DNA of 64,000 nucleotides from Opitutaceae bacterium BACL24 MAG-120322-bin51 (GTDB taxonomy: Bacteria > Verrucomicrobiota > Verrucomicrobiia > Opitutales > Coraliomargaritaceae), in NCBI GenBank assembly GCA_905182435.1, contig CAJJBN010000011.1, forward strand, positions 1-64,000. The letters run 5' to 3'. Made by a program: the position numbers and the translations under genes. How positions within the stretch are numbered: position 1 is the stretch's first letter; each line of letters opens with the position of its first letter. Positions 1 to 10,859 of this stretch are shown here, piece by piece. The notes under the pieces are model-generated. The model saw only the letters and a list, made by a program, of their open reading frames with translations, made no database searches and was not told where the DNA came from.

Positions 1-1
1 C

Positions 2-1813
2 GAACGCCGCCACGCTCACTGGCAAACCATGCTGAATGCCAAAGATCAGTTGCGGCACAAGATGGGCTTCGCCCTCCAGCAAATTGTCGTCGTCAGCAAT
101 TCCTTAAACACGATTGAAAAACAGCCATTCGCAACGGCCAATTATCAAGACCAATTCAACCATCATGCCTTCGGTCACTACCGATCGATCCTAGGCTATG
201 TCAACTGGAGCCCGCTCATGGGCGCTTGGCTCTCCAGCCTAAAAAACCAGAAAGCAATCGACTTCGACGACGACGGTTTATTCGACACATATCCCGACGA
301 GAATCTGGCACGCGAAAACATGCAGCTCTTCACCATTGGCTTATTCAACATCTGGCCGGACGGCACATTGCGCCTCACCCCCAACGGCCTACCGGAATCG
401 AGCTATACCAATGCAGACATCCAAGAATTTGCCAAAATACTCACAGGCCAAAGCTTCAGCCTAAAGCGCAACACTGCAAACGGCCTCTACCAATGGGGTG
501 GCGCAGCATATACCCCCGACAATTTCAGCTTCAACGAAGGAACTTTCTCTGGCGTGCTCGCCAGGCAGTATCTCTACCCGATGAAAATGTTCGGCGACTA
601 TCACAGTCTCGGCACAAAGACATTTGCCGGCACCACAATCGACAACACTTCTATCCCAGACCTGAACAATCAAGGCATTGCCGACATCGAAGCAGCCATC
701 GATTGGCTTGCGGGTAAACCTGGCGACGGCCTCCCTGACTACAACATGGTCAATAGCCACATCAGCACACCGGCCTTCATCTCACGTCGCCTCATACAAC
801 GTTTCACTACATCCAACCCATCGACCGCATACCTACACCGTGTCGCGACTATCTTCAAAAATTCCGAAGGTGATCTCGGGCTCACCATCAGATCGATTCT
901 ACTCGATCCTGAGGCTCGAAACCTCGACCTCAACGACACTCAATTCGGCATAAAGAAATCACCACTAGAGGGCTACTTACAATTACTGCGCGCCTTTGAT
1001 GCCTTCAGCTTCACCCCACTCACTGACCCATCCGGAGCCAGCCCCTACGATGTCGCCCCAGGTAGTTTCACCAACAACGATCTCTATCTCGACACCTTCG
1101 ATTACCCCGCAGCGCAACTCGCTAATCAGGAAAGAAATGTCCGCTTCATGTTCAGCAGCCTCATCACTAATGGCACAGAAGGCCTACAGATGAACCCCTT
1201 CGATCAAGACACGGTGTTTAACTACTACCTACCGGACTTCAGTCCCGGAGGCGCCGTAGGCAATGCAGGCCTCGTCGCCCCCGAACTGCAAATCGCCAAC
1301 GAGCCAGACATCATTCGTAACATCAACTACTACGAACAAATCACCCGATCAACCAGCGGGCAATTCGGCACGAATGTGGGGAATTCTCTTAGTAACCAAG
1401 AACTAGCATTCGTCGCGAACGGTGCGAACACCAACGGTAACGATAACACCCGCCTGCCCCTGCAAGCGATGGCCGATGCCTTCTACCCTGCCACCGAACC
1501 TGACAATAGCGGCGACCCAACTCGCAGTGGTGAATCGCTCGCCGACGAAGCGATGCTCGACGAACTCGATAAACGTCTAACCAACGGCTTGTTTAAGATG
1601 CGCTACCCTTACAACCCCGCCGACGATGACGACCTTACAGTCGCCGGCGTCGACGACCTCCTCAAAAATCCACGCGAATGGATCATCGACTCCATCCACG
1701 GTGTTTACAGCGACCCATTCGATGGATCCAGCGACAACGCCAACCGCCGTGATAAACTAGAGGACATCCTCTTTCTCCTCTCCTTTACGCCTGAATACCA
1801 AATCAAAAAGTAA
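2..1813 (+). CDS. DUF1800 family protein, 5' end outside window
   Basis: The frame is already open at base 2 and runs through the ATG at 29, and the residues before that ATG (ERRHAHWQT) continue a DUF1800-like helix, so the true start lies left of the window. The visible ~603 residues include the family's hallmark [14 protein letters not shown] (near residue 100), matching the usual E-N-x-A-R-E-x-x-E-L-F-T-x-G pattern, and a late region where losses of the first helix would be scored as truncation. The family has no proven biochemical role; its members are usually exported and encoded just before a DUF1501 gene, as here (5-base gap to the next start). I infer that the pair is one operon acting in the cell envelope. 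Confident on family, not on function. Confidence 0.88.
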   Translation, partial: ERRHAHWQTMLNAKDQLRHKMGFALQQIVVVSNSLNTIEKQPFATANYQDQFNHHAFGHYRSILGYVNWSPLMGAWLSSLKNQKAIDFDDDGLFDTYPDENLARENMQLFTIGLFNIWPDGTLRLTPNGLPESSYTNADIQEFAKILTGQSFSLKRNTANGLYQWGGAAYTPDNFSFNEGTFSGVLARQYLYPMKMFGDYHSLGTKTFAGTTIDNTSIPDLNNQGIADIEAAIDWLAGKPGDGLPDYNMVNSHISTPAFISRRLIQRFTTSNPSTAYLHRVATIFKNSEGDLGLTIRSILLDPEARNLDLNDTQFGIKKSPLEGYLQLLRAFDAFSFTPLTDPSGASPYDVAPGSFTNNDLYLDTFDYPAAQLANQERNVRFMFSSLITNGTEGLQMNPFDQDTVFNYYLPDFSPGGAVGNAGLVAPELQIANEPDIIRNINYYEQITRSTSGQFGTNVGNSLSNQELAFVANGANTNGNDNTRLPLQAMADAFYPATEPDNSGDPTRSGESLADEAMLDELDKRLTNGLFKMRYPYNPADDDDLTVAGVDDLLKNPREWIIDSIHGVYSDPFDGSSDNANRRDKLEDILFLLSFTPEYQIKK

Positions 1814-1818
1814 GCGCC

Positions 1819-3369
1819 ATGTCTAAAATTTTGAAAAACATTTCTCGCAGACAATTCCTTAAAGCAGGCACATGTGGCGCGATGACAATCGGGCCACTCG
1901 TCAATACCATCGCGCAGCTTTCACTCATCAACTCCGCAGCAGCGAGCGCACTCGGCACCACCACCGTCGGCGCCGACTACAAAGCGCTCGTCTGCATTTT
2001 CCTACGCGGCGGCTGTGACATGAACAACGTGCTGATCCCCATTACCACAAACCCTCAAGCCGATTCCTATGCCAACGACCGAGGCGTGGTTGGCATCCCT
2101 AATGGGATCACCACCACTTTTAATCCTACAGGTGCCAACGACACTCTCCCCATCACCGTCCCGGGAGCCGACCCCTTCGGGCTTCATCCCAATTTAGGAA
2201 ACCTCAAAGCGATGTTTGATAGCGGCGAAGCAGGCTTCATCACCAACGTCGGCACACTCGCTGAGCCGACCGATAAGAACGGCTACAGCACCACCAGCCT
2301 CCCCAAACAACTCTTCTCACACTCCAACCAAGTCACGCAATGGATGTCCTCCATTTCCGACAAGCCATACGTCTCAGGTTGGGGCTCACGTGTGGCCGAC
2401 CTGTATCACGACACCTGGAATATGAATAGCCAAACCTCGATGATGATCACCGCGTCCGGCAACAATCAGTTCATGAATGGCGGCATCGTAAATCCGTATT
2501 CCGTCACATCCAGCGGGTCGATCAGTCTGGCGAATTTCGGTAGCAACTATGACAGCGCCTTAAACCCAGACGGCAGTTATAAGACTAGCTCAACCGGCAA
2601 ACGATTCGAAGCACTTGAGCGCATCATGCAATACAGCCACGCACACATACTTGAAGAAGGATATAGCGAAGTCGTCCGCAGTGCACGGGCAAATGAAGCC
2701 ATCATCAACGATGCGATACTCGCGACACCATCCGATGTCGATTTTGATCAAATCTGGCTCAATCACGGTGCCGATAGTGATGTGGCCAGTGAGCTAAAGT
2801 CCGTCGCCAGACTCATTGCTGGACGTGAATGCCTCGGCAACAACCGACAGATTTTCTTTGTCGACCTAGGCGGCTTCGACAATCACGCAGGTATTAACGG
2901 CGCACTGCCCGGCCTGCTTGAAGATTTGGACCACGCCATCGGTGCCTTCAACGCCGGAATGAAAGCACTCGACGCAAGTCCCTTAGATGCGAACTTCACT
3001 TACGACAAAGTCACCACCTTTCAAGCATCCGACTTCAACCGCACATGGACCCCCAATGGCACCGACTTTGCCTCCGCCGGCACCGATCACGCATGGGGCT
3101 CACACAGCTTCGTCTTCGGCGGCGCAGTCAACGGCGGCAACTTCTACGGCACCTACCCCGACCTCTCCGTCGGCGGCCCCGACGACGTGCCAAGTGGCTC
3201 ACGCGGGCGATGGATACCCACCACCTCAGTCGACCAATTCGCAGCAGTGCTCGCCAATTGGTTTGGCGTGCCAGCCAACAGTAGTGAGATGCAAACCATC
3301 TTCCCCAATCTAGATCGTTTCCAAGACCCCTTTGATATCAGTGGAACTGCGAACCTAGGTTTTTTATAA
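1819..3369 (+). CDS. DUF1501 family protein with Tat-type signal
   Basis: 516 residues. The N-terminus has a twin-arginine signal (SRRQFLKAG, residues 9-17) followed by a hydrophobic stretch to about residue 45, so export in folded form by the Tat system is likely. The body has DUF1501 features: the early [14 protein letters not shown] segment, [13 protein letters not shown] in the middle (a sulfatase/alkaline-phosphatase-like metal-site region by fold analogy) and the [17 protein letters not shown] block near residue 425. DUF1501 proteins are partners of DUF1800 proteins in many Verrucomicrobia, Planctomycetes and Proteobacteria, and their activity is unproven. It starts 5 bases after the upstream stop, so translational coupling is plausible. 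No Shine-Dalgarno motif is visible. Confidence 0.92.
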   Translation: MSKILKNISRRQFLKAGTCGAMTIGPLVNTIAQLSLINSAAASALGTTTVGADYKALVCIFLRGGCDMNNVLIPITTNPQADSYANDRGVVGIPNGITTTFNPTGANDTLPITVPGADPFGLHPNLGNLKAMFDSGEAGFITNVGTLAEPTDKNGYSTTSLPKQLFSHSNQVTQWMSSISDKPYVSGWGSRVADLYHDTWNMNSQTSMMITASGNNQFMNGGIVNPYSVTSSGSISLANFGSNYDSALNPDGSYKTSSTGKRFEALERIMQYSHAHILEEGYSEVVRSARANEAIINDAILATPSDVDFDQIWLNHGADSDVASELKSVARLIAGRECLGNNRQIFFVDLGGFDNHAGINGALPGLLEDLDHAIGAFNAGMKALDASPLDANFTYDKVTTFQASDFNRTWTPNGTDFASAGTDHAWGSHSFVFGGAVNGGNFYGTYPDLSVGGPDDVPSGSRGRWIPTTSVDQFAAVLANWFGVPANSSEMQTIFPNLDRFQDPFDISGTANLGFL

Positions 3370-3390
3370 ACGCACACGGAAACCCTGCAC

Positions 3391-3951
3391 ATGAAAAAGC
3401 TCTGGATAGTTCCGGCGGTCCTCCTGATCCTCGCCATTGTAATCTGCCTGATAGACATCGGAGCAGTTAAGGACGCTCAAAATAACGCCGCCGAAAACCA
3501 TGAGCCAACGGCGATCCGTAACGACACTCGCTCAGCAACACCTGCCCATCAGAATCAATCCCAACCCGACGCACGACTCGCACGACTCCCCGACGGCCAC
3601 GTCGAGTATAAGCCGTCACTCGCAGTCAGCCGTGCACTACACACCACCACTTCCCCCGAGGAAGCACTGCCACTGGTCCAACAACTGCTCGGCCACTACC
3701 GCTTCGCCTACAAAGAAAATCCCGTCGGCGTTGAAAACTTTGAGATCACAGAACAACTGTTAGGCAAGAACCCGAAGAAGATCGTTTTCATCGCACTCGA
3801 TAGTGAAGCCCTACGTGGCAACGAACTCATCGACCAATGGGGCACACCGTATTTCTTCCACGCCCAATCAGGGCAACACATGGACATCCGCTCAGCAGGC
3901 CCAGACCAGAAACTGTGGACGCCGGATGACGTCAGCACCGCAGAAAACTGA
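3391..3951 (+). CDS. small anchored protein with pseudopilin-like C-terminus
   Basis: 186 residues, 21 bases after the DUF1501 gene and probably in the same transcript. Residues 5-25 form a single hydrophobic segment (signal anchor). A low-complexity polar stretch follows (to about residue 70), then a globular part. The end (DQWGTPYFFHAQSG..., then RSAGPDQKLWTPDDV) resembles the C-terminal calcium-loop region of type II secretion major pseudopilins (D-P-W-G-x-P-Y ... S-x-G-x-D...D-D). That resemblance is by eye, and no prepilin peptidase motif is seen at the N-terminus, so I do not call it a pseudopilin. Function unknown; context suggests a partner of the DUF1800/DUF1501 pair. Confidence 0.7.
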   Translation: MKKLWIVPAVLLILAIVICLIDIGAVKDAQNNAAENHEPTAIRNDTRSATPAHQNQSQPDARLARLPDGHVEYKPSLAVSRALHTTTSPEEALPLVQQLLGHYRFAYKENPVGVENFEITEQLLGKNPKKIVFIALDSEALRGNELIDQWGTPYFFHAQSGQHMDIRSAGPDQKLWTPDDVSTAEN

Positions 3952-3983
3952 GCCCCTCAGATTTGCGATGAGAACTTGATTCC

Positions 3984-4010
3984 TGGAGGGCAACGTCCGT
4001 CGTTGCCACC
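3984..4010. repeat. GGCAACG dyad repeat, copy 1
   Basis: GGAGGGCAACG-TCCGT-CGTTGCCACC forms a 7-bp stem with a short loop, between two convergent genes. Nearly the same sequence, with one extra C in the loop, occurs at 22252-22280, so this is a dispersed element and not merely a terminator. No T-run follows on either strand. Confidence 0.6.
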
Positions 4011-4024
4011 ATTGCCTCCGTTGC

Positions 4025-4603
4025 CTAATCCGCAACCGTCCCACGTAGTGGCGCATAGCGAAAACAATCCGTGGTATGATCATTCATCATACCGGTCGCT
4101 TGCATAAAGGCATAGCAAATCGTGGTGCCGACAAATTTGAAGCCCGCCTGCTTCAAGGCTTTGCTCATCGCATCCGATTCCGGCGTGCTCACAGGCACTT
4201 GCGAGAGGTCCGTCCGCTCATTCTGAATCGGTTGACCGCCGACAAATTGCCACAGCCATTTGGCTAAGCTACCCTCACGCTCAACGATCTCCAAATACGC
4301 CCGAGCATTGCCGATCGACGCCGCGACTTTGAGTCGATTCCGCACGATGCCCGCATCCGCCAACAGCTCCGCGACCTTCACAGCATCATACTGCGCAATC
4401 TTCGCCGGATCAAAGCCGTCATAGAGACGACGGTAGTTCTCCCGCTTCTTTAAGATAGTCAGCCAGCTCAACCCCGCTTGCGCACCTTCGAGAATCAAAA
4501 ACTCAAACAATACACGGTCGTCCCACACTGGCACGCCCCACTCTTCGTCATGATACTGACGTTCAATTTCAGAGCCGATGGCCCATTGGCAACGCGTGCA
4601 CAT
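4025..4603 (-). CDS. tag: DNA-3-methyladenine glycosylase I
   Basis: 192 residues, the usual size for Tag. It excises 3-methyladenine from alkylated DNA as the first step of base-excision repair. The family features are visible: an N-terminal Cys (MCTRC), YHDEEWG with the zinc-ligand His, LEGAQAGLSWLTIL with the catalytic-pocket Glu, and the late NDHTTDC with the remaining His and Cys zinc ligands. The start is 4 bases downstream of the ppnP stop on the same strand, so the two are probably cotranscribed; no functional link between them is known to me. The gene ends facing the DUF1501 operon. Confidence 0.93.
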   Translation of the reverse strand: MCTRCQWAIGSEIERQYHDEEWGVPVWDDRVLFEFLILEGAQAGLSWLTILKKRENYRRLYDGFDPAKIAQYDAVKVAELLADAGIVRNRLKVAASIGNARAYLEIVEREGSLAKWLWQFVGGQPIQNERTDLSQVPVSTPESDAMSKALKQAGFKFVGTTICYAFMQATGMMNDHTTDCFRYAPLRGTVAD

Positions 4604-4607
4604 TTGT

Positions 4608-4928
4608 TCAGCTCAAGTAAGTGCAGCAGTAATCCGCGCCGCCTGCTTTCACCTTGAGCGAGAACTTGGAATTACCTGGCACATTAAAAGAAGTGCCTTC
4701 GCCGTAAGTGTTCCACTCATCTGAACCGTCGAGCTTCACATCCATTTCACCGCCGAGCATTTCCATCAGCTCAGCTGCTTCAGTGCCGAACTCGTAATCG
4801 CCCGCCTGCATGAAGCCTAGGGTCTTCTTAGAACCATCCGCAAACACAACTGTGCGGCTAGTGACTTGGCCGCCGAAATACACATTGGCTTTTTTTACAA
4901 TAGAGATGTTTTCAAAATTATCAGACAT
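4608..4928 (-). CDS. ppnP: pyrimidine/purine nucleoside phosphorylase, PpnP (YaiE) family
   Basis: A single cupin domain. I chose the internal ATG at 4928 (106 residues), because the family is about 95 residues and the 14 residues ahead of it are unlike a PpnP N-terminus. [13 protein letters not shown], ...[18 protein letters not shown] and [16 protein letters not shown] match the family's conserved beta strands. PpnP phosphorolyses a broad range of nucleosides to base plus ribose-1-phosphate. Neither candidate start has a Shine-Dalgarno motif. It sits upstream of tag with a 4-base gap. Confidence 0.88.
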   Translation of the reverse strand: MSDNFENISIVKKANVYFGGQVTSRTVVFADGSKKTLGFMQAGDYEFGTEAAELMEMLGGEMDVKLDGSDEWNTYGEGTSFNVPGNSKFSLKVKAGGADYCCTYLS

Positions 4929-5106
4929 GCAATAGGTGATGGCGATTCCGCTAAAAGTTGCAATCAGCATTTATTTAGAATCGCTCGTCACATCGTTGCT
5001 CGCGAACTGGTGCAGTTCCATTTCGACCACCTTTGATCGATTCAAGCCAACTTGCCATCCAGCCGATATACGCATAACGTAATTAAAACAATCATATGGA
5101 GACGAG

Positions 5107-6488
5107 ATGAACACATCCGATTTAGACGATGGCAGCGCAGTTCGGCTGATGCCACACAAGCACATCGATCATTGTGGCGTGGGTGCTCTTTTTTGTCATT
5201 CGCGCGTGGCTGCCACTGGGCAACTCTAGCCGAGACATACGATGCTGGGGCGGTGCGCACGGGGCTCGCGATATTGACACCCTCTGGCTGAGCGAAGCAC
5301 TGCCACTCGCCAGCACCGCGCTGCTGATCCCCGTGTTAGCCGCCCTCACTGGAACATTGGATGTCACCAAAAGCTTTTCCGGATTCGCCCACCCACTGAT
5401 TTTCCTGTTCCTCGGAGGGTTCGGGTTAGCCGCCGCCCTATCCTACCAAAAACTGGATCAATGGCTGGCCCAGCATCTCTTAAAAATAGGCCGCGGCAGT
5501 TTTCACGTTACCGCGATTGCGCTATTCTTAACATCCGCACTGCTCTCGATGTGGATCTCCAACACGGCAACCGTCGCACTGCTATTGCCCGTGGCGCTGG
5601 GAATACTCGCCCACATCAAGTCCACTTGCGGAGAGGCAGACATCGCTCGATGCTCAACTTATTTACTTCTAGGCATCGCATACTCAGCAAGCATCGGTGG
5701 CATCGGCACTTTAATCGGCACGCCCCCCAATGCGATTGCCGCAGCCAATCTCGGGATCAGTTTCTCAGAGTGGCTCGCGGTCGGTCTACCCGCAGTTGTA
5801 ATCCTACTCCCCGTGCTCTTTATCGCCCTGCGCCTGCTCGCCAAACCAGGCGACGTGCCACATTTTAAAGTCGAAGCACCAGCCTTTCAGTTCAACACGG
5901 CTCGCATCCTCACCTTGGCCATCTTTTTAAGCGCGATCTGCGGATGGCTATTTAGCGCACCCCTCGCAACGCTATTTGGCACCACCCACTCATTTGATAC
6001 ACTCGTCGCGATCTGCGCACTGCTACTCCTCGCATCATGCCGACTGGTTCGGTGGAAGGACGTCGACCGCACCCGCGGCTGGGACCCTGCGTCCTCCTCT
6101 GCCGACGGCAAGGTGCTCGGCGCTACCGATAAGGCTGCGGTGCGTGACAACCTCGTAGAGGCGATGGTGGTGGCGGTGCCTGTTTATAGGCATCATCGTC
6201 GTCTTCGTCATTTTCCTCACGGAGCTATCCAGCAACACCGCCAGCACCGCACTGCTCGTGCCAATCTTCGCCGCAGTCGCGGTCAATATGAGTATCCCCG
6301 TCACAGAGCTCATTTTACCCTTAACCTTAGCAGCCTCCTGCGCATTTATGCTGCCGGTCGCCACCCCGCCCAATGCCATCGTGTTCGGCTCAGGTCACAT
6401 ACAACAACGCGATATGGTGCGCATCGGCCTAGTCCTTAACCTGACTTTCGCGCTGCTGTTGACCTTGCTTAGCCAGATGCTGTTTTAG
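5107..6488 (+). pseudogene. SLC13/DASS-type anion:sodium symporter, multiply frameshifted
   Basis: The parts of one transporter are spread over three frames. Frame 1 from ATG 5107 gives the cytosolic start. Frame 2 from about 5165 gives TM1 (IIVAWVLFFVIRAWLPLG). Frame 3 at about 5222-5275 gives TLAETYDAGAVRTGLAIL. Frame 2 again carries TLWLSEALPL... with SNTATVALLLP and GTLIGTPPNAIAAANLG. Frame 3 from about 6190 carries FLTELSSNTASTALLVP and PVATPPNAIVFGSG. The two SNT-x-T and two TPPNA motifs are the paired Na+/carboxylate sites of the DASS family. At least four shifts are needed, and the stretch 6080-6190 matches no frame well. Either a dead gene or clustered assembly errors; substrate (C4-dicarboxylate, phosphate or sulfate) undetermined. 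Confidence 0.8.
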
Positions 6489-6914
6489 AGAACGACTGTT
6501 GCCCACCTTGCGGATCCCCATAGTATCAAAATTAAACTCTACCACGCCAAGAGCCACAAGTCCGCGGGGTGCACTTCATTTACCCGTGCAGGGAATGAGC
6601 TCCGCTCCCTAGAGCTGCAGAGCGGTGTAGTCATCCTTGACGACACATAGTTCTGTTACCTGAGACCCACATGATCATGCCCATCGTCACAGTGGCCATG
6701 CTCGGCACCTTCAGTTTCAAGATGCACCGCAAAATCATGATGCAAACACAGCAGTAAGCTTGGCACGGCCGCTAAGGCGACTTCCAAACAAATAGCCTAA
6801 GCAACCATGCAACTATGAGTTCTTTGATCAAGGCTCTGTGATATATGAAAATCCGAACTCATGCTGTGAATACTCATACAGGTTGGTTCCTTTCTAAGAA
6901 TGAGAATTCCGCAG
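6489..6914. other. gene-poor gap between transporter remnant and dprA
   Basis: About 425 bases. The only start-to-stop frame I noticed is 28 codons (from ATG 6671), with no recognisable domain or ribosome site. No hairpin with a T-run and no dispersed repeat were seen. It may be decayed sequence continuing from the broken transporter. Confidence 0.4.
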
Positions 6915-8045
6915 CTAGCGCGCCTCAAAGCGACCATCCGCTCGTTTCACGATCAGACGCTTCAACTCGAGCCCCATCAACACTCCCGATATCTCGGCAA
7001 TTGGCCGTGTTAAACGTTCGGCCAACGCATCGGGCGAGGCAATTTCACCGCCAACAAAATAATCCATCACTGCCTGCTCTATACCTGACAGGGACGGTGG
7101 TGTGGATTCCGCAGCCTCCAGATCCAGCTCCGGCTCTTGTGCCGGAAACTCCATGCGCTTATAGCGAAGCTCTTCCAAAATATCATCCACCGAAGTCACC
7201 ATGATTGCGCCATCGCGAATCAACTGATGACAGCCGCCGCTGCTTGCTTGATCAATTCGGCCAGGCACCGCCATCAACGTGCGCCCTTGCTCACCCGCAA
7301 AACGCGCAGTAATCATGCTGCCCCCCGACACCGCACTTTCGACCACAATCACTCCTTGGCACATGCCAGCCACTACTCGATTACGCATCGGAAAAGTCTG
7401 TCGATCCGCCCGTCGCCCAAAAGGGAACTCACTGGCGACCGCGCCATGCGCGACAATATTTTCATACAAGTCCTTATTCTCCGGCGGATAAATAGTATCT
7501 AAGCCGCAACCAAACACCGCGACGGTTTTACCGCCCGCCTCCAGTGCGCCCTCATGAGCCGCGGTATCGGTGCCACTGGCCATACCACTGACAATGCAAA
7601 ATCCGAGCCGAGCTAGTTCGGACGAAAATCTCTTCGTGACACTGCGGCCATACAGGGTGGAACGGCGCGTGCCGACAATCGCCACGCAAGGGCGATCCAC
7701 GATGTATTCACCCTGCCAATACAAACCGATAGGCGGATCATACGTTTCTCTGAGTAATTCCGGAAACTTGTCATCTTCTTGTATAAAGAAGCGAGTGCCA
7801 GTCTGACGCATATTTGCCACCTCTTTGGCGAGATCAAAACGGTCTGCCCAATGCACCAGCGCATCAGCAGCCTTGGGCCCAACCCCCTTCACTCCGAGCA
7901 GCTTAGCATGCTTACCAGCAAGCACCGCCACCGCATCGCCACCAAAAGCATCCATCAGATGCCGCAACATGATCGGCCCTACATGCGGCAAGCCATTAAG
8001 CACCAACAATGCTTGGCGTTGATTTAGTGACGAAGGCATCTGCAT
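6915..8045 (-). CDS. dprA: DNA-processing protein A
   Basis: 376 residues, normal length. DprA binds incoming single-stranded DNA in the cytoplasm and loads RecA during natural transformation. An N-terminal helix-hairpin-helix-like part (LLGVKGVGPKAADAL, about 48-62) is followed by the Rossmann-like core with GTRRSTLYGR, SGMASGTDTAAHEGAL and AVFGCGLDTIYPPENKDLY. Then come ASEFPFG, FPMRNRVVAG and AVPGRID, all family signatures. The last ~70 residues form the winged-helix-like domain seen in many DprA. It stands alone here: no topA or other competence gene is adjacent. Presence suggests, but does not prove, natural competence. Confidence 0.95.
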   Translation of the reverse strand: MQMPSSLNQRQALLVLNGLPHVGPIMLRHLMDAFGGDAVAVLAGKHAKLLGVKGVGPKAADALVHWADRFDLAKEVANMRQTGTRFFIQEDDKFPELLRETYDPPIGLYWQGEYIVDRPCVAIVGTRRSTLYGRSVTKRFSSELARLGFCIVSGMASGTDTAAHEGALEAGGKTVAVFGCGLDTIYPPENKDLYENIVAHGAVASEFPFGRRADRQTFPMRNRVVAGMCQGVIVVESAVSGGSMITARFAGEQGRTLMAVPGRIDQASSGGCHQLIRDGAIMVTSVDDILEELRYKRMEFPAQEPELDLEAAESTPPSLSGIEQAVMDYFVGGEIASPDALAERLTRPIAEISGVLMGLELKRLIVKRADGRFEAR

Positions 8046-8274
8046 ATGCTAGCACTGCGATTGCCAAGGACAATCTTATAGTGTTTAGGAAGCTACGCAA
8101 TCAGCTGGTTCCACTGTCTGTCTGATCGATCCGGCAGTGCGCTTTGACTCAAAGCGCATTCGGCGAAACCCACTTGATAGGTTAAATATCAGCAATCGAC
8201 TACCTGATGCCGCATGAGCCATGCGGCGCTACCATCAATATCTTTTCCTTAAAATCGACGACTCCGCTAAAAAC

Positions 8275-9849
8275 CTAAACTCTACGCAGCGCGCTCGACA
8301 GATAATCTAGCACTTGCGTGGTATGCACTGCGACTTGGCCATGCGCGCGCGCTAGTAGCTGCGCGGCCAGCCCATGCAGCACAACACCACGAGCTACCGA
8401 CGTTTGCACACACGTTTGGTCTTGCGCAATCATACCGCCAACTAAACCGGCGAGCAAATCGCCACTGCCGCCGCGCGACAGCACGGGCCCGCCATAGGTA
8501 TTATACCAGATATTTTCACCATCACAGATCCGCGTATGCGCCGACTTAAGAACCGTCGTCACACGATAACTTTGGCAAAACGTCCTCAAAGTCTCATTCG
8601 AATAATCAGGCACATTAAGCTTCGCAATCCGCATAAACTCGCCCATATGCGGAGTCAAGATCACCGACCCCGCTGAAGCCTTGCGCTTCGGAACCAATTC
8701 TAACACACGCACACGCAGCACATCGGCATCTAAAATGACTGGCAGATCCACTTTCTCCACAATCTCCTGAGCGACCATCTCGGTATTCCGATCTTTACCC
8801 ATTCCTGGGCCAAGCAGTACTGCCGTCGCCTGATCAATACGATCCAGCAGCAATGGCAGTGCCCGAGGGTTCAGTGTGCCATTGGCAGTCTCGGGCCATG
8901 GCACCCACATCGCTTCCGGCACTTGAGCGGCCAATGTTGCTGCCACCGAAGCTGGCGCAAAGGCAGTCACCAGCCCTAAGCCCGAGCGCACTGCAGCTTG
9001 CACCGCCATCAACAAAGCCCCTGGCATAAAAGCCGAACCGCCGACTACAAACAGGTGCCCGAACGCACGCTTATCCACCACTGCAGGTCGCAAAGTCCGC
9101 AGCGAATCCAGCACACGGTCGTTCAGCACCATCTCAGCAGCATCCGCGCCGGCCCCTGCGGGTGCCTCAGAAAATCCTAAATCGATCGTGCGCACTCGGC
9201 CGCATTCGACGTTTCCTTCGAACAGTACCTTTTTCGCCACTCCAGTCGCATACGAAAAGTCGGCGTGAAACGTCAACTCATCAGAGACGTCGCCCTTACC
9301 GCTCGGCACATCAACGGCAGCTCGCAGACCGATTTTTTCGTAGCAATTAACTGCTTCAATCAGCACACGCATGGGCGCACGCACTGGTGACTGAAACGTC
9401 ATGCCCAACAAGCCATCAATACAAATATCAAACGCACGATCCACTGAAGCCGCGTCCAAGAGCTCATGAATCGACGCCACATCGCTGTTGGCATCTAACT
9501 GATGCTCACTGACACGACCTTTCAACTGTTGATGCGCACGCGCAGCCAAAGGCTTCAGATCGCTAGGATCGGCGGCGAAGATTAAAGTCACCCGCGCCCG
9601 CGGAAAGTCCGCCAGCAGCTGACCGCAAGTGAGCAGCGCATCACCGCCATTGTTGCCCTTGCCGATTAAAGCCAGTACGCTCAGTCCTTGTGGCAACGAT
9701 TGCAGCTCTTGATAATCCAAGCAGATGGCCTTGGCAATACCGACTCCAGCCTGCTGCATGGCAGCCCATTCGGCCGCTTCATCCGCAAGAATTGTGACTT
9801 CTAGTTGCGCAGCCTCTTGGCAAGTGAGTATGGGGTGGGCACAAGGCAT
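8275..9849 (-). CDS. nnr: bifunctional NAD(P)H-hydrate epimerase / ADP-dependent dehydratase
   Basis: About 524 residues from ATG 9849; a TTG at 9873 would add eight residues, but the ATG is preferred. It repairs NAD(P)H damaged by hydration. The N-terminal half is the epimerase (YjeF-N): LALIGKGNNGGDALLTCGQL is the nucleotide-binding signature and VDVPSGKGDVS the second motif. The C-terminal half is the ribokinase-like dehydratase: VVGGSAFMPGALLMA, LLGPGMGKDRN, VILDADVLR, ILTPHMGEF and the anion-hole GGSGDLLAGLVGGMIAQ. The fused layout is that of E. coli YjeF/Nnr. A TATATT sequence lies ten bases before the ATG, so a leaderless start is possible. Confidence 0.93.
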   Translation of the reverse strand: MPCAHPILTCQEAAQLEVTILADEAAEWAAMQQAGVGIAKAICLDYQELQSLPQGLSVLALIGKGNNGGDALLTCGQLLADFPRARVTLIFAADPSDLKPLAARAHQQLKGRVSEHQLDANSDVASIHELLDAASVDRAFDICIDGLLGMTFQSPVRAPMRVLIEAVNCYEKIGLRAAVDVPSGKGDVSDELTFHADFSYATGVAKKVLFEGNVECGRVRTIDLGFSEAPAGAGADAAEMVLNDRVLDSLRTLRPAVVDKRAFGHLFVVGGSAFMPGALLMAVQAAVRSGLGLVTAFAPASVAATLAAQVPEAMWVPWPETANGTLNPRALPLLLDRIDQATAVLLGPGMGKDRNTEMVAQEIVEKVDLPVILDADVLRVRVLELVPKRKASAGSVILTPHMGEFMRIAKLNVPDYSNETLRTFCQSYRVTTVLKSAHTRICDGENIWYNTYGGPVLSRGGSGDLLAGLVGGMIAQDQTCVQTSVARGVVLHGLAAQLLARAHGQVAVHTTQVLDYLSSALRRV

Positions 9850-9954
9850 TGCTTTCAAAATATAGAACTTCAAAAAAAGGGGGCGGGGTATAAGAGATCA
9901 ATCCTATCAGTAAGTATATTACCATGTAGTCACCTAAAATACACGCTTTTTTTA

Positions 9955-10055
9955 GGTTCATCGTCGGTTAGCGGAAAAAGGTTAAAGGAGGGAGGGCAAC
10001 TCGCCCTCCTTTGCAGCCACAGAGGATGAATGTGGCCGAGTCGCCCACAGTCCTA
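9955..10055. repeat. GGGCGACTCGCCC palindromic repeat family, copy R1
   Basis: Lies between pdxJ and nnr. It begins with GGTTCATCGTCGGTTAG, shared with copy R3. A near-perfect palindrome follows (AAAGGAGGGAGGGCAACT then CGCCCTCCTTT, 9984-10012), then a second half-element with CGAGTCGCCCACAGTCCT. Same family as 17508-17577, 57422-57555 and 60611-60730. Confidence 0.75.
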
Positions 10056-10100
10056 TCGCGGTCAATGCCCCAGCCAAGCACTCCGATCACAAAGAATGCT

Positions 10101-10859
10101 TTATTTCAAATACGCCTTCATCTCACGAACGGCTTGCTCCACGCCGACAAACAAAGCGCGGCTCACGATCGTGTGCCCAATATTCAGCTCATGCAGGTGC
10201 GGGATCTTCAGCACTTCGCTGATGTTGGTATAGTTAATTCCATGTCCGGCATTCACCACGAGTCCAAGACTGTGCGCCAAATCTGCGCCCCGGCAAAGTA
10301 TCTCCAACTCTGCCGCGCGACGATCTCCATAATATGCATTCGCATACGCTCCAGTGTGTAACTCGATCCACTCCGCCTTGAGCTCAGCCGAGGCCTCGAT
10401 CTGCGCTGGATCAGGATCGATAAACAAACTCGTGATAATACCCGCTTGGGTCATGGCCGACACCACATCGCCCACACGCGACATCTGACCAACGATATCA
10501 AGGCCACCCTCCGTGGTGACTTCCTCGCGGCTCTCCGGCACCAAACAGACAGAATCCGGCTTCAGCTCCAACGCATATTCGATCATCGCTGGCGTGCAGG
10601 CCATTTCCAGATTTAGGCGCGTGCCGATCTGTTCGCGCGCGCGACGCACGTCCGACTCCTGCACATGGCGCCGGTCTTCACGCAGGTGAATGGTAATGCC
10701 ATCGGCACCCGCCTGCTCACACAGCAACGCAAACGCCACGGGGTCTGGCTCGACCTCGTTACCATGATCGAGCGCATGCTCACGAAAGCGCGCCTGACGC
10801 ACTGTCGCGCAGTGGTCCACATTGACACCAAGAAGAATGTTAGAAGCGGTGATAGTCAT
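10101..10859 (-). CDS. pdxJ: pyridoxine 5'-phosphate synthase
   Basis: 252 residues. It condenses 1-deoxyxylulose-5-phosphate with 3-amino-2-oxopropyl phosphate to form vitamin B6 phosphate in the cytoplasm. The N-terminal [15 protein letters not shown] carries the conserved Asn/His/Arg of the TIM barrel. [18 protein letters not shown] and [27 protein letters not shown] are the next beta/alpha units, with the catalytic Glu in [16 protein letters not shown] and [11 protein letters not shown] bind phosphate. It appears monocistronic: no acpS is adjacent, and the upstream interval holds a decayed receiver domain instead. Confidence 0.96.
   Translation of the reverse strand: MTITASNILLGVNVDHCATVRQARFREHALDHGNEVEPDPVAFALLCEQAGADGITIHLREDRRHVQESDVRRAREQIGTRLNLEMACTPAMIEYALELKPDSVCLVPESREEVTTEGGLDIVGQMSRVGDVVSAMTQAGIITSLFIDPDPAQIEASAELKAEWIELHTGAYANAYYGDRRAAELEILCRGADLAHSLGLVVNAGHGINYTNISEVLKIPHLHELNIGHTIVSRALFVGVEQAVREMKAYLK

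Noticed and set aside
3391-3951. Type II secretion major pseudopilin
   Set aside because: Only the C-terminal resemblance is present; the N-terminal prepilin cleavage motif and hydrophobic pilin helix pattern are not.
6671-6757. 28-codon Met-rich frame
   Set aside because: Too short, no ribosome site, no neighbour that would suggest a leader peptide.
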